Part shown: piece after piece, positions 16,801 to 24,001 of the stretch
Position numbering within the stretch: the first letter of the stretch is position 1
Layout: each line of letters starts with the position of its first letter
Source of the DNA: an archaeon
Lineage (GTDB): Archaea > Nanobdellota > Nanobdellia > Pacearchaeales > GW2011-AR1
Reading direction: 5' to 3'
Length of the DNA stretch: 64,000 nt
Assembly (NCBI GenBank): GCA_018653485.1
Contig: JABHZE010000003.1
Coordinates: 1-64,000 of the forward strand
Program-made: the position numbers and the translations under genes
Notes under the pieces: generated by a model
Databases searched by the model: none
Seen by the model: the letters and a program-made list of their open reading frames with translations, nothing else
Told to the model about the DNA's origin: nothing

Positions 16801-16876
16801 TAGCGGGGGCGGGATTTGAACCACGCGACCTTCGGGTTATGGGCCCGACGAGAACTCCAGACTTCTCCACCCCGCT
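16801..16876 (-). tRNA. Initiator tRNA-Met (CAT) with a bulged T-stem
   Basis: Reverse complement begins AGCGGGG and ends CCCCGCTA: an A1-U72 pair and A73, hallmarks of archaeal/eukaryotic initiators. The anticodon arm is TCGGG-CCCATAA-CCCGA, with the three G-C pairs (GGG/CCC) of initiators and anticodon CAT. CCA is not encoded. Odd features: position 33 is C, not the usual U (as in vertebrate initiators), and the T-stem reads GCGTGG opposite CCCGC, which pairs only if one U (complement of the A at 16823) is bulged. No intron. Elongator Met or Ile2 is unlikely because of the A1-U72 end. Confidence 0.9.
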
Positions 16877-17039
16877 ATACTATCTATTCTTAGAGCATAA
16901 TATTATATCATTATAACTGCTTTTAAAACTTGCTATTTAGTTAAAGTGGTTTGATTATTATGGTAAGAGGTGTTTTTTTATAACGATAAAGCTTTTAAGT
17001 GGAGGGAGTTATAAAATATAAGAATCTGGATGTGGAAGG

Positions 17040-18512
17040 ATGAAAAGAATAACAAAAGACAGTAATATTGCATTAGTTGAATTGCCTCCAACAGAAACTG
17101 GAGGATTATCTTTAAACGGGCGACAAGATCATAAAATTAGTCATAATGTTTATAGTGGATTTAGATTGCCTGCAAGGGGTTTGCATTTGTTACATGCGAT
17201 TTTAGATAGGGAGGGTTATAAAAATATTAAATTAGTTATTCCTCATCTTTATGGTAAAGGAAGTCCTAATGAAAGAGATGTGGCTATCTTGCGTGAGAGT
17301 GATATTGTAATGGCTTCTTCTATAACTGCAACTTCTCCTCAAACAAGGCAATTAGTTGATTTACTTTATGAAGATGATCCTGAAAAATTATTTTTATTTG
17401 GGGGATTTGATCCCACATTTAGGCCGGATTTTTATCTTAATGGAAGGCATAATGGTTTAATTGTTCGTGGAGAAGGAGAAAAAACCCTGGTTGAAACTCT
17501 TGGAAGATTTTGTAATGGGGCTCAAGAAGTTGGAGATATTCCTGGATTAATGTTTAGAGATGGAGATGAGATAGTTACAACTGATGCTAGAAAATATTTA
17601 ACAGCTGATGAACTTAATGATTTACCTTATCCTATTTATCCTGAAGAAATTGCTAGGATGATAAGGATTGGAGCTATTGAAACCTCTAGAGGTTGTCCTA
17701 ATAGTTGTGAGTTTTGTGGGATTATGCAATTTTATGGTGAAAGAAAATATCGGGCTAAATCTGTTGAACATATTATGGGAGAATTAGAATCTATGAAAGA
17801 TATTGGTAAGGCTACTTTTTATTCTGCAGATAATCTTCTTGCAATGCCAAAGCAAGTAGAAATTTTAAGAAGAATTGCTGAATCTGGTCTTCAAAAACCA
17901 GGTATTGCTCAACTTACTGCAGTAAGTTCAAAAACTCCTGGGATTATTCAAGCACTTAGGGATGCTAATATAGAGGTTTTGTGTATGGGTGTTGAATCAT
18001 TTAATAATGAGAGTTTGGCATTTTTAGGAAAGCCTTATAGTGCAGAGCAGAATAAAGAAGGGTTGGGTGCTTATATGAAAGGGGGATTAAATAATCATTT
18101 AATGATGATGCCTGGAGAAGATGGAGATACTCCTGATTCATTAAGATATGAAGTTGAACAAGCTAAGAAATATGGGACTACAGCACAATTTTTTCCACCA
18201 GGGCCGTTACCTGGAACCCCTTTAAGAGAGAGGATTGAATCTTCAGGAAGATTATTAAGGCCTACTGAGAATGAAAGATGGGAATTGTATAATGGGCATT
18301 TTGTACTTTCAAGACCTAAAAATTTTTCACCTTTAGGATTGCAAGAGGCAATCAATCAAATGCATATGGATTTTTATCATGAAGGTAAGGATTTAAGTGG
18401 AATGAGTAAAAGTCAACAATTAATTTATAGAAATGTAAAAAAAGGTGTTTTAAAAGTTTTAGAAAGTAATCAAATGAAAAATCATTTAGAATTTTTGAAG
18501 AGTGTTAGTTAG
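17040..18512 (+). CDS. B12-binding-like radical SAM protein
   Basis: 490 residues. The N-terminal 170 residues look like a Rossmann-type cobalamin-binding domain (ALVELPPTETGG, DIVMASSITATSPQTR, LFLFGGFDPTFRP, IVRGEGEKT), as found in class B radical SAM enzymes. The SAM domain carries the cluster motif CPNSCEFC (C219, C223, C226) and later FYSADNLLAMP and VLCMGVESF. Such enzymes generate a 5'-deoxyadenosyl radical; many are methylases or sulfur-insertion enzymes, but the substrate cannot be read here. The usual His of DxHxxG-type B12 binding is not evident, so cobalamin use is uncertain. GGAAGG just before the ATG serves as ribosome-binding site. Confidence 0.8.
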   Translation: MKRITKDSNIALVELPPTETGGLSLNGRQDHKISHNVYSGFRLPARGLHLLHAILDREGYKNIKLVIPHLYGKGSPNERDVAILRESDIVMASSITATSPQTRQLVDLLYEDDPEKLFLFGGFDPTFRPDFYLNGRHNGLIVRGEGEKTLVETLGRFCNGAQEVGDIPGLMFRDGDEIVTTDARKYLTADELNDLPYPIYPEEIARMIRIGAIETSRGCPNSCEFCGIMQFYGERKYRAKSVEHIMGELESMKDIGKATFYSADNLLAMPKQVEILRRIAESGLQKPGIAQLTAVSSKTPGIIQALRDANIEVLCMGVESFNNESLAFLGKPYSAEQNKEGLGAYMKGGLNNHLMMMPGEDGDTPDSLRYEVEQAKKYGTTAQFFPPGPLPGTPLRERIESSGRLLRPTENERWELYNGHFVLSRPKNFSPLGLQEAINQMHMDFYHEGKDLSGMSKSQQLIYRNVKKGVLKVLESNQMKNHLEFLKSVS

Positions 18513-18569
18513 TAGATTATAAAACTATCTTTCTATTATGTATAATCTACCACACTTTTAAAAAGTGTG
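18512..18569. promoter_or_regulatory. Two adjacent inverted repeats; the second overlaps the transporter's TATA box
   Basis: GTAGATTATA (18512-18521) pairs with TATAATCTAC (18541-18550) across 19 bases: a candidate stem after the radical SAM stop. Immediately after, CACACTTTTAAAAAGTGTG (18551-18569) is a palindrome whose centre CTTTTAAAAA is about 26 bp before the ATG at 18586, that is, at the TATA position of a leaderless gene. Confidence 0.5.
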
Positions 18570-18585
18570 ATTACTTATTTTTTTT

Positions 18586-19737
18586 ATGGTTCATAATAAA
18601 TTACATTTCCCTGAAACATTACATAATTATTTTAAAGATAAAGAGATGAATGAGATTTATATTTCTGTTTTCTTAAAAACATTTGCAGAATCTTTTATTA
18701 CATTATTTATTCCAATTTATTTAATTGTTTTAGGTTATCAATTATTTGATGTTGCATTATATTATTTAGTTTATTTTATTGTGGTAGGATTTGTTATACC
18801 CTTAGGTATGGTTCTTAATTCTAAAATTGGGATTAAAAAAACATTAGGGCTTGGAACTTTTTTGATTATACTTTATTACTATATTTTAGGGTTTATGGAA
18901 TCAGGATTATCTTATGTTATTGTTGCATTATTTTATGGTTTAAGTACTGGAATATATTTTTCTGCATTTCATATAGAATTTGCTAAATCTTTTTCTAGGA
19001 AAAGGGGTGGGAAGGAATTATCAGTTATAAGAATTATTGCAATAATCTCTGGAATTATTGGGCCTTTAGTAGGTTCTTTATTTATTTCAAATGTTTCATT
19101 TGTGTTCTTATTTAGAATTGTTGCAGTTATTTTATTTCTTTCAATAATTCCTTTATTTTTTACAAAAGATTTTGTTGTACCATTTAAAAGAAAACCTTTA
19201 AGAGAGATTTTAAGAATGGATACTAAAAGAAAAGCCTTAGCTTATCAAGCAAGTGGTATAATCGCGCTTTCTTCTGTTGTATTTTGGCCATTATTTATTT
19301 ATTTTACATTAGGAGATATTGTTTCATTAGGAATTATTATTTCATTAAGTTCATTATTTACGATTCTTGTGATTGCAAAAATTGGGAGGCTTGCAGATAT
19401 TAATCGAAAAAAAGTGTTTAAAGTAGGGGTTTTAACTCATGCTCCTTCATGGATACTTAGATTATTTTTCTTATCTCCAATTGGAATATTTTTTAGTAAT
19501 TTGTATAGTTATATTACTATTGCAGCCATAGATATCTCATTTAATAAAAAAATATATAGGCAAGCAAAAGAAGCAAAGGATATTTGTAATTATTTCTTAT
19601 TTAGAGAAATACATTTACAACTTGGAAGAATAATAATTTTATGTATTGTAATGTTAACTAATAGTTTAATTTTAATGTTTGTATTATCATTTTTTATAAC
19701 TTTTGGATATTTGTTTATGTTAAATGGAAAGAAGTGA
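18586..19737 (+). CDS. Major facilitator superfamily-like transporter
   Basis: 383 residues, almost wholly hydrophobic, with about 11-12 transmembrane helices in two halves separated by a basic cytoplasmic loop (KRKPLREILRMDTKRKA, about 203-220). The loop between helices 2 and 3 (NSKIGIKKTLGLG) resembles the MFS loop, and helix 4/5 has GLSTGIYFSAFHIEFAK. MFS proteins are secondary transporters; the substrate cannot be inferred. A palindrome covers the promoter, so expression may be repressor-controlled. Shorter than the 400-450 residue norm, consistent with a small-genome organism. Confidence 0.7.
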   Translation: MVHNKLHFPETLHNYFKDKEMNEIYISVFLKTFAESFITLFIPIYLIVLGYQLFDVALYYLVYFIVVGFVIPLGMVLNSKIGIKKTLGLGTFLIILYYYILGFMESGLSYVIVALFYGLSTGIYFSAFHIEFAKSFSRKRGGKELSVIRIIAIISGIIGPLVGSLFISNVSFVFLFRIVAVILFLSIIPLFFTKDFVVPFKRKPLREILRMDTKRKALAYQASGIIALSSVVFWPLFIYFTLGDIVSLGIIISLSSLFTILVIAKIGRLADINRKKVFKVGVLTHAPSWILRLFFLSPIGIFFSNLYSYITIAAIDISFNKKIYRQAKEAKDICNYFLFREIHLQLGRIIILCIVMLTNSLILMFVLSFFITFGYLFMLNGKK

Positions 19738-19787
19738 AATTTACTTAGAAAATTTTAAATACTTCGATATCCTTAATTAATTAACTC

Positions 19788-19814
19788 CCCGGTATGGTCT
19801 TTGACAATGCCGGG
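19788..19814 (+). promoter_or_regulatory. Leader hairpin before the NYN gene
   Basis: CCCGGTAT (19788-19795) pairs with ATGCCGGG (19807-19814), 8 bp with one G-U, loop 11. TATA-like AATTTTAAAT at about 19751 predicts a transcript start near 19780, so this GC-rich stem would be in the 5' leader, ending 12 bases before the ATG at 19827. Confidence 0.5.
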
Positions 19815-19826
19815 CTTACTTATTTT

Positions 19827-20363
19827 ATGGTAAAAAGAGAGGCGATTATTTTTATAGATGGAAGTAATTTTTATCATAATTCTAAACAAATAATTGATAA
19901 ATTAAAAAAGATTGATTTTAATCTTTTAGGAGAATTAATTTGTGGCAAATTTGATTTGGAATTAAAAGAAATAAGATATTATAATGCTGTCCCAGACATA
20001 TCTGACAATAAGGAAATTTATTATAAACATATTGGGTTTTTAGATAAATTGAAAAAAGATAAAATTACTGTTAAAACAAGGAAACTAAGATATATTAAAA
20101 AGTTAAAAATAAAAATTGAGAAAGGAGTAGATGTATTAATTGCGCCAGATATGATTAATAAGTCATTAATAGAAAAAGAATGCAAGGTTTGTGTACTAAT
20201 CTCAGGGGATGCAGATTTTATACCTTCAATGCAAATTATTAAAAATGCAGGTCATGAAGTAATAACTTGTTCTCCAAAATATGGATTTTCAAATGAATTA
20301 AGACAAGGAAAGTTTAGATATTTTATTTTAAAGAAAGAAGATTTGGATAAATGTTTGAAGTAA
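19827..20363 (+). CDS. NYN-domain (PIN-like) ribonuclease, LabA/DUF88 family
   Basis: 178 residues from the ATG at 19827 (MVKREAIIFIDGSNFYH). The start IFIDGSNFY, the mid-protein KGVDVLIAPDMI and LISGDADFIPSMQ contain the acidic residues (D11, the VD pair and the GDAD segment) that form the metal site in NYN nucleases, and N14 fits the family. NYN proteins cleave RNA; cellular substrates are diverse. An in-frame upstream ATG at 19794 lies inside the leader hairpin and is unlikely to be used. No partner gene overlaps. Confidence 0.8.
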   Translation: MVKREAIIFIDGSNFYHNSKQIIDKLKKIDFNLLGELICGKFDLELKEIRYYNAVPDISDNKEIYYKHIGFLDKLKKDKITVKTRKLRYIKKLKIKIEKGVDVLIAPDMINKSLIEKECKVCVLISGDADFIPSMQIIKNAGHEVITCSPKYGFSNELRQGKFRYFILKKEDLDKCLK

Positions 20364-20397
20364 AAAATTTACTAATTTGATAATTCCTAGGAATAAT

Positions 20398-21738
20398 TTA
20401 AGGTAATCTGAATAATGCTCTTGCCCTATGTACGATTTGTTTTATTGCTGAAGTATCTCTGAATTCTTCATAATCTGTTGTATATGTTCCTTGTTTGTTA
20501 AACCAAATTCTATTAAATAAAGTGTTAATTTTTTGGATTATTTCTGTTTTGGAATCTGCAATTAATTTTACATCTGACTGTGAATTATAATTAATAGTAT
20601 CATAATTAACTAAGTGAGAGCCACCTAAAAAAATAATAGATTGATTATCTTGTTTATTGAAGATTGTTGTTTTAATATGGAATTGTTCTCCATGTGTTTT
20701 ATACCATCTTATTTGAATATTTCCTTTGCTTTTTTTGTTTAATATTTCTGCAACAGGTTTGTTAGGCATTCCATTCTTTTTTTTGCCAAACGCATCTATA
20801 CTTTGATCTAAAATTATTCTTATGTTTACTCCTCTTTCTGATGCTTGAATTAATTTATCTATTATCTTATCATATGACAGATAAAACATCATTATATCTA
20901 TAGATTCTCCTTTTTGAGTATTTTCGATTTCTTTTTCAATAGAAGATACAAGTGCATTATCTGCTAAAAATTGTATTGAAATATTTCCTTCTTGAGATTC
21001 TGAAAGATTATTAAAAAATTTATTAAATTGGTTGTTGGAGAGTTTATTTTCTTTTTTTTCAAAATCATAAATATCTTTCCATATTTTTTCTTTAATATAA
21101 AATGCTACATTAGAATGAGCACTGCTTTCATCATGAGGATTTGCAGAAGTAATTAAAGAGACAATCTTATCTTGATTATCTGCAATTATTAATTTTCTGT
21201 GATTTAATCTTTTTCTGTTTGCTTTTAGGAAATAATTTAAAGGGGTTTCTTTATCAAAATCTTTTATTTTATGGGGTGCAGAATAAATTATGATTATTCC
21301 TTGTTCTTTTAATTTTTTAAGATTTTGATTATTATGATTTATGTTATTAATGTAGTCTGTTATAAGATAAATAGGAATATCAGGATTTTTATTTTTTTTA
21401 TTAATTAAATGCTCTGTTGTTTCATTTGCAAGGTTCCTATATACTTGTTTTTCTGATTCTTTGAATAAAAACATATCTAAAATAATGAAATTTTCTGCAT
21501 TATCAATTATTTCAAAAATTTTATCAAATATTTCTTGTTCATGAATAATGTTTCCTTGATTATCTTCATAGGTTAAGTCATAAAGAAATTCAATAGATGA
21601 CTCTGGAATTTGATGAATTTCCCCTTTGTAAATATTCCCTTTGGAGTAGGATAATGTTATAGCTATGTAAATTGTTATAAGAATTATTATTAATATTAAA
21701 AATAAGTTGAATTTAGTTCTCCTCTTTTGTTTTTTCAT
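20398..21738 (-). CDS. Phospholipase D-like membrane-anchored protein
   Basis: 446 residues with a basic start and one N-terminal anchor (about 10-30), followed by two PLD repeats. The first has a full HxK motif (NHRKLIIADNQDKIVSLITSAN), the second HIKTTIFN, where the usual Asp after four residues is Asn. Both are followed by S-N or G-S-H segments typical of the active site. The family includes cardiolipin synthases, phospholipases and nucleases; an outside-facing phospholipid or phosphodiester enzyme is inferred. It lies one base downstream of the 174-residue membrane gene on the same strand and is probably co-transcribed with it. Confidence 0.8.
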   Translation of the reverse strand: MKKQKRRTKFNLFLILIIILITIYIAITLSYSKGNIYKGEIHQIPESSIEFLYDLTYEDNQGNIIHEQEIFDKIFEIIDNAENFIILDMFLFKESEKQVYRNLANETTEHLINKKNKNPDIPIYLITDYINNINHNNQNLKKLKEQGIIIIYSAPHKIKDFDKETPLNYFLKANRKRLNHRKLIIADNQDKIVSLITSANPHDESSAHSNVAFYIKEKIWKDIYDFEKKENKLSNNQFNKFFNNLSESQEGNISIQFLADNALVSSIEKEIENTQKGESIDIMMFYLSYDKIIDKLIQASERGVNIRIILDQSIDAFGKKKNGMPNKPVAEILNKKSKGNIQIRWYKTHGEQFHIKTTIFNKQDNQSIIFLGGSHLVNYDTINYNSQSDVKLIADSKTEIIQKINTLFNRIWFNKQGTYTTDYEEFRDTSAIKQIVHRARALFRLP

Positions 21739-21739
21739 G

Positions 21740-22264
21740 TTATTTTAAACTTCCAGCAATTGTTGCACTTAATGATGCAGGCAATGTTACTATAACTGTT
21801 CTTTTAAATGCTAGAATAAAATCATTTATCCAATCAGCTTTTTGAATTATGCTTAATAAAACTGCAACAATTACAAAAGAGATTATATATGTTAAAAATA
21901 TTCTTTTTACTAAATCATCCCATTCAAAATTAGGAATTGTTCTGCTAAGTTTTCTATATGCAAAAAGTGTAATAAAAAATAATGATGCAAGTAAAATAAG
22001 CATTACATTCCATAATGGAAGCATTTCACCAAGTTTCCAAGTTTCTTCTGTAAATCCTATTGGGATTGCTAAAACTATTGCTCCTATTATTGCTTGTAAA
22101 ATATTTCGTAAACCAAATTTTGCCCTTGGTGGTTCCATTAAACCTTTGAAGGTTGTTTCGTCTTGTTTTTTTGGTGTTGGTTTTTTGGTGGTTGGTTTTT
22201 TAGAAGCAGTTTTTTTTATAATTGATTTTTTGGATTGCAAAGTAGTAGTGGTTTGTTTTTTCAT
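21740..22264 (-). CDS. Integral membrane protein, DUF2391-like
   Basis: 174 residues: a Lys/Thr-rich N-terminal tail (about 40 residues, repeats of KKPTTKK type), then four transmembrane helices. The segment AIPIGFTEETWKLGEMLP resembles the conserved first-helix region of DUF2391 membrane proteins, a moderate-confidence match from memory. Function of that family is unknown. It precedes the PLD-like gene on the same strand. Confidence 0.55.
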   Translation of the reverse strand: MKKQTTTTLQSKKSIIKKTASKKPTTKKPTPKKQDETTFKGLMEPPRAKFGLRNILQAIIGAIVLAIPIGFTEETWKLGEMLPLWNVMLILLASLFFITLFAYRKLSRTIPNFEWDDLVKRIFLTYIISFVIVAVLLSIIQKADWINDFILAFKRTVIVTLPASLSATIAGSLK

Positions 22265-22305
22265 AATATATATTAGAGAATATGTTATATAAAAGTTGTT
22301 AGAGG

Positions 22306-22455
22306 TTATTTTTTAGATAAATTATTTTGTATTAAAGGACGTATATTATATCCTAGCCCAAATCCTATAAATAACATTCCAATAAATTTATTGCTAGTTA
22401 AAAGTGCAATTCCTACTACAACCAAACCTGCCCCTAATGTATCTTGAATTTTCAT
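22306..22455 (-). CDS. Two-helix membrane microprotein (49 residues)
   Basis: Start ATG at 22455-22453, stop TAA at 22308-22306. MKIQDTLGAG, helix LVVVGIALLTSN, helix FIGMLFIGFGLGYN, then a polar tail LIQNNLSKK. The start overlaps the stop of the next upstream gene by 4 bases (ATGA), showing coupling. Resembles the 56-residue protein encoded at 22660-22830 in its GxLxxxGxxL...GxGLG pattern. Function unknown. Confidence 0.6.
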   Translation of the reverse strand: MKIQDTLGAGLVVVGIALLTSNKFIGMLFIGFGLGYNIRPLIQNNLSKK

Positions 22456-22634
22456 TTTTCAAAAAACCCCTTTCCAATAAATATTCCTGCAGTTACTCCA
22501 ATTATTAAAACAACCAGTGCTCCTGCGTTTCCTTTGGCGATTATTACTCCTGCGAGGGGCATAAGGCATACTATAGGTATAAATGCTTTTTTTGGAATGA
22601 TTATGTGTTCTTGTTTTGATTTTTGTTTTTTCAT
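22452..22634 (-). CDS. Two-helix membrane microprotein (60 residues)
   Basis: MKKQKSKQEHIIIPKKAF is a basic, probably cytoplasmic start, followed by two hydrophobic helices (IPIVCLMPLAGVIIA and ALVVLIIGVTAGIFIG) and a short tail. Stop overlaps the next gene's start by 4 bases. Part of a three-gene series of tiny membrane proteins. Function unknown. Confidence 0.6.
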   Translation of the reverse strand: MKKQKSKQEHIIIPKKAFIPIVCLMPLAGVIIAKGNAGALVVLIIGVTAGIFIGKGFFEK

Positions 22635-22659
22635 TTTATGATATCAGGTTGAACTATAA

Positions 22660-22830
22660 TTACTTCATATATGCTTTGATTATTCCGAAAAGAATAAAGC
22701 CGACACCAAGTCCAATCATTGTTCCTACTGCAGTGTTGTTATAGAACATTCCTAATCCTATCCCAGTCATTAGTGAACCTACAAAAATAAGTCCCCCTGC
22801 AGTATCTGATTTAGATTCTTTTTTTGCCAT
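22660..22830 (-). CDS. Two-helix membrane microprotein (56 residues)
   Basis: Start ATG at 22830-22828, stop TAA at 22662-22660. MAKKESKSDTAGG, then helices LIFVGSLMTGIGLGMFY and VGTMIGLGVGFILFGIIKAY. First gene of the small-protein series; a TATA-like run is present upstream at about 22850. Pattern similarity to the 49-residue protein suggests duplication. Function unknown; holin-like or small accessory subunits are possible. Confidence 0.6.
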   Translation of the reverse strand: MAKKESKSDTAGGLIFVGSLMTGIGLGMFYNNTAVGTMIGLGVGFILFGIIKAYMK

Positions 22831-22947
22831 AATAGATAATGGAATATATATTTTATAAATGTTGTGAGGGATTTGAAAAGGATAAGGAAATAGAAAGCTT
22901 TAAAATCTTAAAATTGATAGTAATAGTAATTTATTTGGGAGGAAAAA

Positions 22948-23133
22948 ATGAAAGGAAAAGTTAAATTTTTTAACAGAGAGAAAAAATTTGGATTTATAGC
23001 TGGAGAAGACAACAAAGAATATTTTGTTCATGAGTCTGGGATAAAGCAAGGACCTATAGATGAAGATGACGAAGTTAATTTTGATGTTGAAGAAGGAGAT
23101 AAAGGTCCAAAAGCAGTTAATGTAAAAAAGTAG
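22948..23133 (+). CDS. Cold-shock domain protein
   Basis: 61 residues, a complete cold-shock domain: MKGKVKFFNREKKFGFIAG carries the RNP1-type motif (KKFGFI), and EYFVHESGI the RNP2-type motif (YFVH). Family role: binding single-stranded RNA/DNA and melting RNA structure. A strong Shine-Dalgarno (GGGAGGAAAAA) precedes the ATG and CTTTAAAA at about 22897 gives a TATA box, so it is likely well expressed. Shorter and more acidic at the C-terminus (DVEEGDKGPKAVNVKK) than bacterial CspA. Confidence 0.9.
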   Translation: MKGKVKFFNREKKFGFIAGEDNKEYFVHESGIKQGPIDEDDEVNFDVEEGDKGPKAVNVKK

Positions 23134-23194
23134 ATTAAATTTTTTTTATTTTTTTATTTAAAATTTAGAGGGATAATTTATTTAGGAGGAAAAA

Positions 23195-23284
23195 ATGCCA
23201 AGAAATAGAGTTACAAGGAAAGTTAAAGCAAGAAGTAAACAAGCTCAACGTAGAAAATCTAAGCAACAAAAAGCAAAGAAGTAG
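23195..23284 (+). CDS. 29-residue highly basic protein
   Basis: ATG at 23195, TAG at 23282-23284, preceded by TTAGGAGGAAAAA, a near-perfect Shine-Dalgarno matching that of the cold-shock gene. The product (MPRNRVTRKVKARSKQAQRR followed by KSKQQKAKK) has about 14 Lys/Arg and no acidic residue, so nucleic-acid binding is inferred. It is short but the ribosome-binding site argues that it is real. No family recognised. Confidence 0.6.
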   Translation: MPRNRVTRKVKARSKQAQRRKSKQQKAKK

Positions 23285-23339
23285 TTTGGGTTTTGATAAG
23301 TTGCTAAATCTTTAAATATTATTAATTTTTGTAATTGAT

Positions 23340-23615
23340 ATGGCAACATATGGATATTATCATGATTTTTCTCATGAAGTTCCTAGGAAGCATAGTTCTA
23401 GAAAAAGGAAATTCATTATTGGTGTAGAAGTTCTTTTATGTCATGATGGTTATAAATACAGAGCTAATGAGGTTGCAACTCAGGGTGAACCAGAACTTGT
23501 GGCTCTTAGAGATTGTCCAATGAGAAGAGATAAGTCTGGAGCACCTAAACCTATGATTAGAACATTAGAAAGAGAAATTAGAGAAGTGCTTGATAATAGG
23601 GAGCCTGGTTATTAG
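23340..23615 (+). CDS. Hypothetical protein (91 residues)
   Basis: MATYGYYHDFSHEVPRKHSS, a basic stretch (RKRK), FIIGVEVLLCHDGYKYRANE, and a C-terminal REIREVLDNREPGY. TATA-like CTTTAAATATT (about 23310) puts the transcript start close to the ATG, so it appears leaderless. Codon use resembles neighbours. Not recognised; no catalytic motif seen. Confidence 0.5.
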   Translation: MATYGYYHDFSHEVPRKHSSRKRKFIIGVEVLLCHDGYKYRANEVATQGEPELVALRDCPMRRDKSGAPKPMIRTLEREIREVLDNREPGY

Positions 23616-23671
23616 AGGGTTTAAAATATAAACACAAAGCTTTAAAATATCTAAATTTCTGTTAAATTTAT

Positions 23672-23688
23672 ATAAGCCATCATCGCAT
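23672..23688 (+). repeat. Upstream copy of tRNA-Ser 5' end
   Basis: ATAAGCCATCATCGCAT is identical to 23791-23807, which holds the last 4 leader bases and first 13 bases of tRNA-Ser. A TATA box (AATTTATATA, about 23665) lies next to this copy. Bases 23681-23688 can pair with ATGCGATG at 23749-23756, and ATAAG (23672) with CTTAT (23759-23763). Confidence 0.85.
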
Positions 23689-23788
23689 CTAGAGAATTTT
23701 AATTCTCTAGCTCATTCAAAAACCATAAAAGTTTTTGAAGATAAACTTATGCGATGAACTTATTAAGGTTTATTTGCTTCGCAAATAA
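23689..23788 (+). other. Tandem hairpins between tRNA-end repeats
   Basis: Three perfect stems in 100 bases: CTAGAGAATT/AATTCTCTAG (23689-23710, loop TT), TTCAAAAAC/GTTTTTGAA (23715-23739, loop 7) and TTATTTGC/GCAAATAA (23770-23788, loop TTC). Between the second and third is ATGCGATGAACTTAT (23749-23763), complementary to either copy of the tRNA 5'-end repeat. Likely a structured leader of the tRNA precursor or a small element. Confidence 0.6.
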
Positions 23789-23794
23789 GGATAA

Positions 23795-23875
23795 GCCATC
23801 ATCGCATAATGGTATTGCACCGGCTTGCTAAGCCGGACCCTTCGGGGTGCCCCGGTTCGATTCCGGGTGGTGGCG
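23795..23875 (+). tRNA. tRNA-Ser (GCT)
   Basis: Acceptor GCCATCA pairs with TGGTGGC (one G-U), discriminator G73. Anticodon arm CCGGC-TTGCTAA-GCCGG gives GCT. A long variable arm (ACCC-TTCG-GGGT) marks a class II serine tRNA. T-arm CCCGG-TTCGATT-CCGGG is canonical. CCA is not encoded; TTTATTTTT follows. The 5' end is duplicated 119 bases upstream and the 3' end 117 bases downstream. Confidence 0.95.
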
Positions 23876-23925
23876 TTTATTTTTAATTCTTGGGAGGAAT
23901 TGAAACGGGTTCCCGGTTCGGTGGA

Positions 23926-23976
23926 ACAATTACATTTTTAATCTAGAAATACAATTATTTTCGAAAATGTGATTGT
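23926..23976 (+). other. 13-bp stem downstream of tRNA-Ser
   Basis: ACAATTACATTTT (23926-23938) pairs with AAAATGTGATTGT (23964-23976), 13 bp with one G-U, loop 25. It lies between the tRNA and the second copy of its 3' end. CCCGGTTCG at 23912-23920 also repeats the tRNA T-arm (23851-23859). Confidence 0.55.
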
Positions 23977-23981
23977 GAGTA

Positions 23982-23995
23982 GGGTGGTGGCGTTT
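23982..23995 (+). repeat. Downstream copy of tRNA-Ser 3' end
   Basis: GGGTGGTGGCGTTT is identical to 23865-23878, which covers the 3' T-stem, the acceptor strand, the discriminator and three bases of trailer. A T-run follows. There is no intact tRNA body in front of it. Confidence 0.85.
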
Positions 23996-24001
23996 TTTAT
24001 T

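Noticed and set aside
23672..23995. CRISPR or attachment-site pair around tRNA-Ser
   Set aside because: Only two copies of each tRNA-end repeat, no regular spacers; the enclosed DNA (about 100 bases each side) is too short for an integrated element and there is no integrase.
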